Shown here piece after piece: positions 16,019 to 23,821 of a DNA stretch of 25,716 nt. Position 1 is the stretch's first letter; each line of letters opens with the position of its first letter. Source of the stretch: Candidatus Melainabacteria bacterium (GTDB lineage: Bacteria > Cyanobacteriota > Vampirovibrionia > Obscuribacterales > Obscuribacteraceae); the NCBI GenBank assembly GCA_003151275.1, contig PLXC01000107.1, positions 1 through 25,716 on the forward strand, given 5' to 3'. The position numbers and the translations under genes are program-made. Below the pieces are notes generated by a model. It saw only the letters and a list, made by a program, of their open reading frames with translations, was not told where the DNA came from and ran no database searches.

Positions 16019-17069
16019 TTCTGCCACCATCGTTAAACAGGTGGCATTCGCGGTTATCGCCTCGTCGGGAACTTGTTTCAGCCAACTCGCATTTGCTGCA
16101 CCAAGTCATTCTGTTCCTCAAAATTCTAGGAGCATCTTGTCTGCACGAAGCTTGGTGCGTCATCCGTACGGCACCTTTCGAACTCAACAGACTGATGTTC
16201 CGCGATATTTAATCGCCCAAGGCGACGCCAGTCTGCCGCCACCGGATCCCAGTTACAGAGCCAGAATAAGGGCTCAAAATGCAAATAGAAATCAAGAAGT
16301 TCCATCCGATTCATCCCAAATAACACCTGGGGGTTCAGATCAATCCGGAGGCGCAGGTGATGGTTCGATGCGCCGCAAGTGGCGGAAGCAACTGAATGGC
16401 GAAGGTGCAGGTTTTAGAGGCGCTGGCGTGGATAACCCCGGAGGCGCCTCAGGCGTTGGTCTAGGCGGTGGTCCCGGCGCTGGACTGGGTGCTGGGGTAG
16501 GCGGCGGTGGTCGCTTCGGCGGTCGCATGGGGCTGCGCCAAGGCGATGGTGGTCCACTCACTGGAGGCATCCGCCGTCAAGGCGATGGTGGCGCACCTGG
16601 TGCCGGCGGGCCGCTTGGTGCCGGTGGCGCACTTGGTGCTGGAGGGGGAGGCCGACGTGGGTTCCAAAACACTTTGAGCGGTGGCAATATGTTTGGCAAG
16701 CGTCCATTGGACCTTACCTCACTCGGTTTGACTCCTGAGCAAAAGCAAAGGATACAGGGTATGCGTGAGCAGCTCGGTCCAAAGACTCGCGAGTTGCGCA
16801 AGACTCTAAATGCTAAACGCATGGAGCTTCGCGACATGATGTTCGAAGCGTCAGCAGGTGACGACCAGGTGAGAACAAAAAGAAAGGAAGTTCGGCAACT
16901 TCAAGACAAAGTCGAAGATATGCAACTCAACGATTTCCTGGCGATTCGCTCAGTGCTGACGCCAGATCAGCGCCAGAAACTCACAGATCTCAAACCCGCC
17001 GGTGGCACGAAATTCGCCGCAGGCAATGGGCCTACTCAAATGGTGGCACCAGTAGTTACCCAACCCTGA
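16002..17069 (+). CDS. Exported Gly-rich protein with LTxxQ (Spy/CpxP/CnrX-like) domain
   Basis: The frame is open from 15900, but ATG 16002 with GAGG nine bases upstream gives a signal peptide (MRSSFNSATIVKQVAFAVIA to about residue 33, ending AFA), so the product is 355 residues. Residues about 108-226 are extremely Gly-rich with RQGDGG and GPLGAGG-type repeats. The C-terminal helical domain carries two LTPxQ motifs, LTPEQ at 243-247 and LTPDQ at 319-323, separated by a charged helix pair. This is the layout of periplasmic Spy/CpxP chaperones and of CnrX-type metal sensors. Overlap with the anti-sigma gene suggests it senses misfolded protein or metal and adjusts the anti-sigma factor. No His/Met metal cluster is evident, so a metal role is uncertain. 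Confidence 0.85.
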   Translation: MRSSFNSATIVKQVAFAVIASSGTCFSQLAFAAPSHSVPQNSRSILSARSLVRHPYGTFRTQQTDVPRYLIAQGDASLPPPDPSYRARIRAQNANRNQEVPSDSSQITPGGSDQSGGAGDGSMRRKWRKQLNGEGAGFRGAGVDNPGGASGVGLGGGPGAGLGAGVGGGGRFGGRMGLRQGDGGPLTGGIRRQGDGGAPGAGGPLGAGGALGAGGGGRRGFQNTLSGGNMFGKRPLDLTSLGLTPEQKQRIQGMREQLGPKTRELRKTLNAKRMELRDMMFEASAGDDQVRTKRKEVRQLQDKVEDMQLNDFLAIRSVLTPDQRQKLTDLKPAGGTKFAAGNGPTQMVAPVVTQP

Positions 17070-17080
17070 GCACCCCTGAT

Positions 17081-18421
17081 CTATTTAGCCTTCTTCTTTT
17101 TATCCTTAGCTCCAGCCCATTCAAGGATGAATTCAGAGGGATCGTCAGAGCCACCGCTTCCGGTGCTACTTGCTGATTTCGTTTCTGCAGCAGGCTCTTT
17201 GGCCGCAGGCGCAGATTCTTTGGGCTTCGCTTTAGCCTGTTTGACTGGCTGTTGACGGAACTGCTGGGGCGGGAATCCCATCGGTCCGCCGAAGACTGGC
17301 ACCATAGGCGGTGGTGGAGGCACCATGGTTTGCGACCGCTTGCTGCTCTTGCTCGGTTGAATGAACTGAGGCACGGCCATCTGCACCATTCTTGGTGCTG
17401 GCTCTTTCTTTGCTTTCGCTCTCGGTTCGGCTGGAGCTGCGGCCGTTTCGTCAGCTTTGGATTCGCTGCCACCGCTCTCTGCTGGATCCGATCCATCATC
17501 TTTCTTTGAGTCTTTCTTCTTTGGCAGAGCCTTAGCAGTCGTTCTCAAGGCAGCTTGTGCCTCTGCTGATGGCTTTGATTCCTTTGACTTGGAATGTTTG
17601 GCGGGTTTCTCTTTAACCGGCTTCTCTTTAGCTTGCTTAGGCTGTCTAGGCTCTTTCTTGCTGGCTTTCTTCTCTGTTTTTTTAACTTCAATCGCTCTCT
17701 TTTCTTCAGCTTTCTTGGTGTCGTCTGGTTTCTTTGCTTCCGGCTTTTTCTCGGTCATCCAAGGAAACAGTTTCAATGGGCTTTTCGGTGAGATCGGCAG
17801 GACAACCACAGGCGCTGGTATTGCCGCTGCGAGTACGGTCGGCTCGGCTTGCTTTGGCAGCATAGGCACTGGCGGCGGTACCATGACTCCGTTTGCTGCC
17901 ACACTCAAGTTGTAGGATTCATGAATGGCGCGAGCCATCTTCTTGTTCGACTGTAACCAAACTACGAGGGCTTCACGAGCTTCCGGTGAACCGCTATGTT
18001 TCGCTAAGGCTGCCTGGATTTGCTGCAAGGCTTCGTCGTTTTTGCCCCGCAGTTGGAGGAGTTCAGCGAACTTCACTCTGGCCATGATCGAGTTTGGGTT
18101 GTGTTGAACTGCCTTCTGTAGATAACTTTCGGACTTTAAGAACTTCTTGGCGTCGAGCGCGAGAGTGCCCATTTCGTAGTAAAGCTGAGCGATGTAACTA
18201 GAATCAGCGCCGTAATCACGGCTGGCTGTGTCAACTGCTTTTTGATAGTAATCGAGAGCGGCATCAGAGTCGCCGCTCAAATAGTGTTCGAATGCAATCG
18301 AGCGAAGAGCTGGAGCATCTGTAGTTTTGCCTGCAAACGACGGTGGTGAGCTTAGCAAGCCGAGTAATGCCGTAAAGGCAAGCAAAATGAGCGCTATTCG
18401 CAGCTTGAGGATTATTTGCAC
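17081..18421 (-). CDS. Secreted TPR protein with long Lys/Pro/Ala-rich tail
   Basis: The start is GTG 18421 with AGGGAG four bases upstream. The 446-residue product opens with a signal peptide (MQIILKLRIALILLAFTALL, cleavage near SFA at residue 30). Residues about 37-165 form three to four TPR hairpins (IAFEHYLSGDSDAALDYYQKAV, then MGTLALDAKKFLKSESYLQKAV). From about 180 on it is low complexity: Pro-rich stretches, then a Lys/Glu-rich repetitive region (KEKPVKEKPAKHSKSK), a Pro run (VPPPPPMVP) and a Lys-rich C-terminus. The basic tail might bind acidic surface polymers or nucleic acid; this is inference. Its stop is 11 bases from the stop of the LTxxQ gene on the other strand. Confidence 0.85.
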   Translation of the reverse strand: MQIILKLRIALILLAFTALLGLLSSPPSFAGKTTDAPALRSIAFEHYLSGDSDAALDYYQKAVDTASRDYGADSSYIAQLYYEMGTLALDAKKFLKSESYLQKAVQHNPNSIMARVKFAELLQLRGKNDEALQQIQAALAKHSGSPEAREALVVWLQSNKKMARAIHESYNLSVAANGVMVPPPVPMLPKQAEPTVLAAAIPAPVVVLPISPKSPLKLFPWMTEKKPEAKKPDDTKKAEEKRAIEVKKTEKKASKKEPRQPKQAKEKPVKEKPAKHSKSKESKPSAEAQAALRTTAKALPKKKDSKKDDGSDPAESGGSESKADETAAAPAEPRAKAKKEPAPRMVQMAVPQFIQPSKSSKRSQTMVPPPPPMVPVFGGPMGFPPQQFRQQPVKQAKAKPKESAPAAKEPAAETKSASSTGSGGSDDPSEFILEWAGAKDKKKKAK

Positions 18422-18587
18422 CGTGCTCCCTGAAGGTTTGCAATTGTGTTACTCCATTCTAAGTGCAAATTGGCCGGAGTACACGGGGGAAAACCTAGAA
18501 TGCTGCTGATTTGACAGATCTGTGCGCAATGCTCCAAGCCGCCATTCCTCAAATCCCTGCTAAAATTCAATACTTTCCAGCCCTTCT

Positions 18588-18601
18588 CCGCTTTCAAGCG
18601 G
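18588..18601 (+). repeat. Small hairpin in the leader of the PxpA-like gene
   Basis: CCGCTT and AAGCGG separated by TC, about 27 bases before the start codon. It forms a GC-rich six-pair stem with no following T-run. It could be a leader structure or half of an operator; nothing else supports a function. Confidence 0.35.
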
Positions 18602-18628
18602 CTGAAAATTCTAATCATCAGGTGAATT

Positions 18629-19534
18629 ATGCGTCGACCCAGACAACAACGTACTCGTGGCAATAGAGACTCGGCACCTTCAGGTTCCACATCCTCGTCT
18701 GGATCGCAGGCATCGTCCCGACCTTATCTGAGTCAGAGCATTGATATCAATACGAATTTGGGCGAGGGTTTTGGACCCTACAAAATGGAAGGCGAATCCG
18801 ATGTTCTTCCGTACGTAACTTCGGCCAATATCGCTTGCGGAGCCCATGCCGGGGATCCGCTCATTATGGAAGCAGCGTTAGAGGAAGTTCGCTATTACGG
18901 ATTGTCTCTCGGCGCTCACATTGGCTATCCAGACTTACAGGGTTTCGGACGGCGAGAAATTCACTTGTCCACAGCTGAATTGAGAGCAACCATCCTATTT
19001 CAGCTTGGCGCTCTTTCTGGATTGGCACGCACTCTGGGATTTGAAATTACCCAAGTTAGGCCGCATGGATTTTTATACCGCCAAATTTCAAGCGACGCGA
19101 GAACCGCAGCCGTTGTAGCAAAGGCTGTATCTGAATATGACAGATGGCTTGTCTTGATCGGACCGGCCTGTGGCAGCTTAGTCGCTGCAGGTGAGCGCGC
19201 TGGGATCAGGGTCGCTGGCGAAGCGTGGGTAGACCGTGCCTATGACGCGTCGGGCCATTTGTTGCCGCACAGCCACAGTCGAGCAATCCTCAAAAATCCC
19301 AATGAAATATTGAACCAAGCCGCTAGCTTGATTCGTCATGGCACAGTTACGGCAGTTGATGGCACAAAGGTGCATATCGATTTTGAGACCCTGCACATGC
19401 ACTCTCACATGGCTCAAGCAAAACAGGTCGCCGAGCAAATTAGGCAAATGGTCCCTAATGCGGCAGCATTAACTGCTGAGCCATTTACGCTCGATAGTGA
19501 TGAATCTAATGAGTTGGCTTTCGGCGCTTATTAG
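18629..19534 (+). CDS. pxpA: LamB/YcsF family protein (5-oxoprolinase subunit A-like)
   Basis: PxpA works with PxpB and PxpC to hydrolyse 5-oxoproline to glutamate using ATP. ATG 18629 follows AGGTGA closely. The 301-residue product shows DINTNLGEGFG, TSANIACGAHAGDP, LGAHIGYPDLQGFGRR, RPHGFLY and EAWVDRAYD, all matching conserved blocks of the family. Two features are odd. Residues 1-37 form an Arg/Ser/Gly-rich extension before the point where PxpA usually begins. The neighbours also do not include pxpB or pxpC. The usual RPHG.LY motif has Phe in place of Ala. It may have a relative's function rather than true oxoprolinase activity. It is divergent from the secreted TPR gene across 207 bases. 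Confidence 0.88.
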   Translation: MRRPRQQRTRGNRDSAPSGSTSSSGSQASSRPYLSQSIDINTNLGEGFGPYKMEGESDVLPYVTSANIACGAHAGDPLIMEAALEEVRYYGLSLGAHIGYPDLQGFGRREIHLSTAELRATILFQLGALSGLARTLGFEITQVRPHGFLYRQISSDARTAAVVAKAVSEYDRWLVLIGPACGSLVAAGERAGIRVAGEAWVDRAYDASGHLLPHSHSRAILKNPNEILNQAASLIRHGTVTAVDGTKVHIDFETLHMHSHMAQAKQVAEQIRQMVPNAAALTAEPFTLDSDESNELAFGAY

Positions 19535-19587
19535 TTCCACCTAGCCAGGCGGCAAGGATGCCGGAGCTCCTCCGATTGATGCTGCAA

Positions 19588-20139
19588 CTAAGGCAGTCTT
19601 TGCGATGTTTGGACGATTTCGTCGTACCAGCTTCCGTAATACTCTGGATAGTCTTCGCCAGTCGTCGAAGTGATTGTCTTCTGCAAGGCTCTGCGGATGG
19701 CTCTCCGTCCGCCGCTTTTATAGCGATTCAACCATTCCAGTTCTTTTGGATCGACATTTACCCCTGCCTGCATCAGCTCTTTGACTATACGGATTTCATG
19801 AACGATTGCTTCGGTTTCTTCTTCCAAGCACCGATCGATAAACTCCTGTCGTCCGGTCTGACCTGGGATCGGGTCTATGGTTGGTTTAATGATTGCGTGG
19901 ACGAATTCATGGGCGATGCTGATCAGCTTGTAATTGCGTGGGCACCAGCGTCCGATGTAGATCGTACGTTTCTTTCGGTCGTAATAGGCGCGGCAAGGCC
20001 CATCGACAAGCCTGATGCGAACACCTTCTTTGCGAATTCGTTCAATGTCCGCGATCAAGGTGGGCGACTTTAAAGCCGCCTCTACAAGGCGTTTGCCAAA
20101 TTGCCGTTTCAAATTTCGTACGGGTGAGTTTCCCGTCAT
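19588..20139 (-). CDS. Small putative HExxH zinc metalloprotease
   Basis: A 183-residue product from ATG 20139. There is no ribosome binding site before it, but the ATG overlaps the stop of an 84-codon ORF as ATGA, so coupled translation is possible. The central motif IAHEFVHAI gives His77, Glu78 and His81, the zinc-binding and catalytic residues of gluzincin-type peptidases. A downstream acidic helix (CLEEETEAIVHEIR, residues 104-117) offers a third zinc ligand. Before it, YYDRKKRTIYIGRW looks like the edge strand found in minimal peptidase domains. No signal peptide or membrane segment is present, so it is probably cytosolic. I cannot name the family. The opposite-strand frame (19558-20073) lacks any motif and is a shadow. 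Confidence 0.75.
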   Translation of the reverse strand: MTGNSPVRNLKRQFGKRLVEAALKSPTLIADIERIRKEGVRIRLVDGPCRAYYDRKKRTIYIGRWCPRNYKLISIAHEFVHAIIKPTIDPIPGQTGRQEFIDRCLEEETEAIVHEIRIVKELMQAGVNVDPKELEWLNRYKSGGRRAIRRALQKTITSTTGEDYPEYYGSWYDEIVQTSQRLP

Positions 20140-20390
20140 CGCAGTGGGCCCCCGGTGTGTGAAGATATATTAATTCTATAACAAAAGGCTGCCAAATGGT
20201 ACTGGCAAAAAATAGGCGTAGTTGGGCCATCCGGCTGGATGTCATGCTTTTGATAACCGGCAAAGATGATTAAATCTGGATTCTTGACAATATTAAAGCT
20301 CATTAAGCGCCTCGAGTCGGCTGGCTGCTCAAAATCCAGTACTAAACGGTTCGCAACAATTTCAGCGCCGTATTTTTGGTTGGATCCCAC
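20136..20390 (-). CDS. Possible 84-codon ORF coupled to the HExxH gene
   Basis: From GTG 20390 (an in-frame stop lies just upstream) to TGA at 20136-20138, overlapping the ATG of the metalloprotease gene as ATGA. The product has no recognised domain or signal. The middle (LVLDFEQPADSRRL to DLIIFAGYQKHDI) reads like a folded alpha/beta segment with normal codon use. No clear Shine-Dalgarno precedes the GTG. The evidence for it is the stop/start overlap and the absence of a ribosome binding site for the downstream gene. It could be a chance ORF. Confidence 0.35.
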   Translation of the reverse strand: MGSNQKYGAEIVANRLVLDFEQPADSRRLMSFNIVKNPDLIIFAGYQKHDIQPDGPTTPIFCQYHLAAFCYRINISSHTGGPLR

Positions 20391-20542
20391 TGAACTTTAA
20401 GACTGCGGATCAAGAGGTGTATGGTTCAAATGTTAAGCGGTTCGTTACATTTCGAAAGGTTGACAAACCGGCATTCTTTTTTCCCTGAAGCACTTGCTGC
20501 GTATGGTGGTAGCCGGTGGCGCCTTATGCAGGAAACCAGTAT
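20391..20542. other. Intergenic leader upstream of the GAF/LuxR regulator
   Basis: About 150 bases between the possible small ORF and the regulator gene. It contains an imperfect inverted repeat (listed separately) and a TTGACA at 20459-20464 that has no matching -10 at the right distance. I see no other structure. Confidence 0.5.
20425..20456. repeat. Imperfect inverted repeat, candidate operator
   Basis: TTCAAATGTTAA and TTACATTTCGAA flank the 8-base spacer GCGGTTCG. Eleven pairs form if one base is bulged on each arm. It sits about 90 bases upstream of the likely ATG of the LuxR-type regulator, a normal location for an autoregulatory site. Confidence 0.4.
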
Positions 20543-22462
20543 ATGGAGAAGCTGTATTCTCTTCCCGAACATGCCGATTTGGTCTATCTTGGTTCTAAGA
20601 GCCACGGATCAGTAGTTCAGCATCGTGAGAGACCGATGTCCGCTCAGTACGAAAAAAGCGCCGCCGTCTATCTTGAGCCAAAAAACATGCTCAGGTTATT
20701 TAATCGCGTCAGCCGGGCCATCAGAATAAGCAAGGACGAGAAGACCATGTTGAGCACCGCGGCTCACACGATCGGTGCCGACCTCGGGTTGGATCGGTGC
20801 GTGATCATGCTCGTTGATGATTCAGAAAACGTTCTTGAAGCGGCTAATCTGAGGGTTGCAGCGGAATTCTATGCCGCTGATCTCAAGTCGTTGAGTGCGA
20901 ATCACTACAAACTCAAAAGCAATTCAGAAATTTATCGGCTACTTCTGCAAGGAAGACCGGTGCCCTTGAAAGACGTAGTTCCGGCTGAGAGTGCCCCGAA
21001 CCGTGATCAAGACTTAGAGCAGTTTGGTCGCGATAGCAACAGCAAATCACTAATTGCCTTCCCTCTGGTGGAGTTTGACAAGGTGATTGGGTTTGTCTCC
21101 ATGCACTATTGCAAGGAACCGCAAGGGTTCTCAGAAGAGCTTCTTGAATTTGGGGAAGCCGTTTCAGAAGAATTATTGATGGCGCTTGATCGCGCGAAAG
21201 CATTATCTCAGCGTGAAGTTGAAGGGCGCATTTTTAATAACACCAGTTTTCCCGCGCTTGTGCTGGACAATTTAGGGCGGGTAAAAAAATACAACGATGC
21301 TTGTCAGCAACTCTTGTCCACATCAAGAAAGGATCTCACTAATCAGTCGATTCTCGATCTGATCCCAGATGGACAACGGTTGCTTGATACCATGCGCGGA
21401 CTGAGTAAGAGCAAGGCGAATGCGACGGTAGGCTCTGTTTTGGTCAGTCAATCAGATGGTCGCTCAAGCCATGTGGACGTCTGCATTTCTTCCCTATCAA
21501 AAACTGGTGAGAAGAGCGACGTTCTGATCATGTTGGTGCCAAGCGCTACTAAACAAGACGCTAAGTCTGCTTCGTCTGAAGCTGACGCTGGTAAAAGCTC
21601 ACAAACTGAAGAACTTGCCAACAATCTTTCTCGGCAGTTAAGCTGGGAGCGCTGGGTTCGTCAAATTATTTGCAAGCTGCACGCCACGCTGGATCGCGAT
21701 ACGCTGTTGCAGACCGTGGTGGATGGCTTTGGCCGTGCACTTGGCGCGAGTCGTTGCTTAATAGTGCGCACGGACGGTCCAGCATCACCCCTGGTGACTC
21801 ATGAATATGCGGAGCCTGATATTTCGCCGCTCGGATTAGGACGTACTGGGCAGTTTCCAACCGTCGCTGTTTCGTACTTCCGGCACAAAGTGGCATCGAT
21901 TCCAGATCTCGCCGCGTTAGAGCGAACGCATGAATTGTCACAAGAGGAATATGAATACTTTGCTGACAATGGAATAAAGAGTATGGCCGGTGCGCCGATC
22001 ACTTCGCATGGTATCAGCTTTGGTGTAATCATAATTTTGGAAAGCGGACCGTCCCGCAAGTGGACACCGCATGAATTGGACATGTTGGAGGTTGCTGCTA
22101 CTCAGACTGCGGTGGCGTTAGCACACAGTCAACAATATCTTCAACTCAAGGATCAATTGTTCAACATGAATTTGCTTGGCAATCTGACGCAACAACTGAC
22201 CAACACGCTTGAGTTGGTTAGTCGTAGCAAAATAGAATCAACTGAAGAAAAACGTCCGGTGGGAAATTCGCCACCACTTTCACTTCGCGAGCTCGAGGTT
22301 TTGAAGTTGATTGCCTCCGGTTTGGCCAATCGCGAAATAGCACAGAGGTTGTTTTTAACCGAATCTACAGTTGAACTGCATGCCTCTCGCATCCGCAAAA
22401 AGCTAAAGCTGAAGAGCCGCACCGCCCTCGTTAAGTACGCCTGCGATAACGGGCTAGCTTAA
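20543..22462 (+). CDS. GAF-PAS-GAF-LuxR family transcriptional regulator
   Basis: The frame begins at GTG 20516; ATG 20543 has AGGA at 20530-20533 upstream and is preferred (639 residues), with ATG 20636 as a third option. The order is a GAF domain (about residues 45-215), a PAS-like domain (about 225-330; IFNNTSFPALVLDNLGRVKKYND), a polar linker, a second GAF domain (about 375-535; ASRCLIVRTDGPASPLV, MAGAPITSHGISFGVIIILE) and a C-terminal LuxR helix-turn-helix (about 580-635; LSLRELEVLKLIASGLANREIAQ, then STVELHASRIRKKL). There is no kinase or receiver domain, so it appears to sense a small ligand or light/redox signal directly and bind DNA itself. Neither GAF domain shows an obvious chromophore Cys-His pair. 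Target genes are unknown. Confidence 0.92.
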   Translation: MEKLYSLPEHADLVYLGSKSHGSVVQHRERPMSAQYEKSAAVYLEPKNMLRLFNRVSRAIRISKDEKTMLSTAAHTIGADLGLDRCVIMLVDDSENVLEAANLRVAAEFYAADLKSLSANHYKLKSNSEIYRLLLQGRPVPLKDVVPAESAPNRDQDLEQFGRDSNSKSLIAFPLVEFDKVIGFVSMHYCKEPQGFSEELLEFGEAVSEELLMALDRAKALSQREVEGRIFNNTSFPALVLDNLGRVKKYNDACQQLLSTSRKDLTNQSILDLIPDGQRLLDTMRGLSKSKANATVGSVLVSQSDGRSSHVDVCISSLSKTGEKSDVLIMLVPSATKQDAKSASSEADAGKSSQTEELANNLSRQLSWERWVRQIICKLHATLDRDTLLQTVVDGFGRALGASRCLIVRTDGPASPLVTHEYAEPDISPLGLGRTGQFPTVAVSYFRHKVASIPDLAALERTHELSQEEYEYFADNGIKSMAGAPITSHGISFGVIIILESGPSRKWTPHELDMLEVAATQTAVALAHSQQYLQLKDQLFNMNLLGNLTQQLTNTLELVSRSKIESTEEKRPVGNSPPLSLRELEVLKLIASGLANREIAQRLFLTESTVELHASRIRKKLKLKSRTALVKYACDNGLA

Positions 22463-22468
22463 TCGCGA

Positions 22469-23809
22469 CTACAGTCTCGCTCTGGTTTTAATTTCGATAT
22501 AGCTGTCCACAAGCTTGTTGCTAAGCTCTTGCGGCGGACAGTCGAGAATCAAACAACCTCTGCGTTGCAATACTGTGAGGGCGAGTTCGCGTTGCGCAAG
22601 CAGGTCGATGGCAACGGCACGTTGATAAGCTTTTTCCACATCAATCTCAGAAACGGCCGATCCAGTTGCACCTGGTTTCACGACAGTGCTGTTGGCGATT
22701 TCGGTAACTTGTCTGTCTTTCAGAGTGACGCAAAATGGCAGGTGTCTCTTGCTCATGCTCACCAATCCCGTCAGTAGCGCCTGCGACCCTGTCGGATCAG
22801 TGAGATCACTGAGCACTACAATTAGTGCTCGACCTTTTTGGGCGTTAGCAAAATATGAAAGCATCCCAGAATAGTCCGGTTCGATGAGACGAGGCTCGAT
22901 GTCAAATGAGGCTTCCAATATGCTCTTTAGATGAGACTTTCCGCGCCGTGGTGGCAAATACATTAGTGGCTTGTCGGCGAATATTCCAAAGCCAACTTGA
23001 TCGTTGTGTGTCAGTCCGGTCAGTGCTAAACAGAGCGCAGAATTCAAGGCATGATCGAATCGAGTCAATCCCTCTAAATCCGATGCCATCATCCGACCTG
23101 CGTCAATAAGCACTAGCAGTCGTTGTTCTTGCTCCGCTTCGTAAGTGCGCACCACCGGACGATCACGTCGGGCCGTGGCCTTCCAGTCAATCGCTTTAGC
23201 GTCATCCCCGACCGTGTATTCTTTCAGGCTTGAAAAATCTGTTCCCTGTCCACGTTTTCTCTGGTGCAGCTCACCAAGTTCCGATGAGTGGCTTAGCTTG
23301 ATCGATAAGTCGTGCAGCTTTTTTAAATCGCTATAGACCTTCACCTTCTGACTGGCAGGTGATTTCACCTCTTGCCAGAACAATTTTAAGAAGCTCAGGT
23401 AGCGAACGTTAATCAAGCCGAATTCATACGAGCCCCGCCGCCTTGGCAGCAAGTTATATTTGAGGGCGCTGAAGCCACTAGCCGGCAATTGGAAGTCGAA
23501 CTCACGCACGTCTGAGTGAATTGAAGGTGGATAATCGTCACGCACCCGACAGGTTAACGGCATCCCTCCTTCGTTGTAAATTCGCAACTCGACCGTGTTT
23601 TCTCTGCCAATAGAAAGTCTTTCGGCAGTAAATCTACTCGCGGAAATAAATTTCTTACTCAGGGTGAGCTGATAATCGACAACGAGCAAAACAAGGATAA
23701 CAACATCTACCGCATAGGCAGCCGTTTTAAGGGGTGGAATCCAGTTCGCGGCGCAAAACAATACCGCGGCTGCGATAAGCAAAATGTATGTTAGTTTGCT
23801 GGCTATCAA
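22469..23809 (-). CDS. DUF58 family membrane protein
   Basis: A 446-residue product with two membrane helices at the N-terminus (about 5-24 and 29-47), a beta-rich region, and the DUF58 block GTDFSSLKEYTVGDDAKAIDW followed by KATARRDRPVVRTYEAE, matching the family's R.Y..GD....IDW..TAR signature. A VWA-like fold follows (LLVLIDAGRMM replacing DxSxS, and later VVLSDLTDP). Such proteins pair with MoxR ATPases in protein maturation or envelope complex assembly. The start codon is 12 bases after the MoxR gene's stop, so the two belong to one operon. The metal-binding MIDAS residues look only partly kept. Confidence 0.93.
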   Translation of the reverse strand: MIASKLTYILLIAAAVLFCAANWIPPLKTAAYAVDVVILVLLVVDYQLTLSKKFISASRFTAERLSIGRENTVELRIYNEGGMPLTCRVRDDYPPSIHSDVREFDFQLPASGFSALKYNLLPRRRGSYEFGLINVRYLSFLKLFWQEVKSPASQKVKVYSDLKKLHDLSIKLSHSSELGELHQRKRGQGTDFSSLKEYTVGDDAKAIDWKATARRDRPVVRTYEAEQEQRLLVLIDAGRMMASDLEGLTRFDHALNSALCLALTGLTHNDQVGFGIFADKPLMYLPPRRGKSHLKSILEASFDIEPRLIEPDYSGMLSYFANAQKGRALIVVLSDLTDPTGSQALLTGLVSMSKRHLPFCVTLKDRQVTEIANSTVVKPGATGSAVSEIDVEKAYQRAVAIDLLAQRELALTVLQRRGCLILDCPPQELSNKLVDSYIEIKTRARL

Positions 23810-23821
23810 TTTATCACTTCA

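Noticed and set aside
16340..16837. Minus-strand Pro/Ala-rich frames
   Set aside because: These are the complement of the Gly-rich region of the LTxxQ protein, which has a signal peptide and domain evidence on the plus strand.
17056..17915. Frames overlapping the tail of the secreted TPR gene (17056-17499 minus, 17457-17915 plus)
   Set aside because: They are by-products of the repetitive Lys/Pro-rich coding sequence; none has a start signal or domain.
19558..20073. Plus-strand frame of 171 codons
   Set aside because: Antisense to the HExxH gene, with no motif; its Phe/Cys/Ile-rich composition is typical of a shadow frame.
20459..20464. TTGACA as a -35 element of the LuxR-type regulator gene
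   Set aside because: No -10-like hexamer occurs 16-18 bases downstream.
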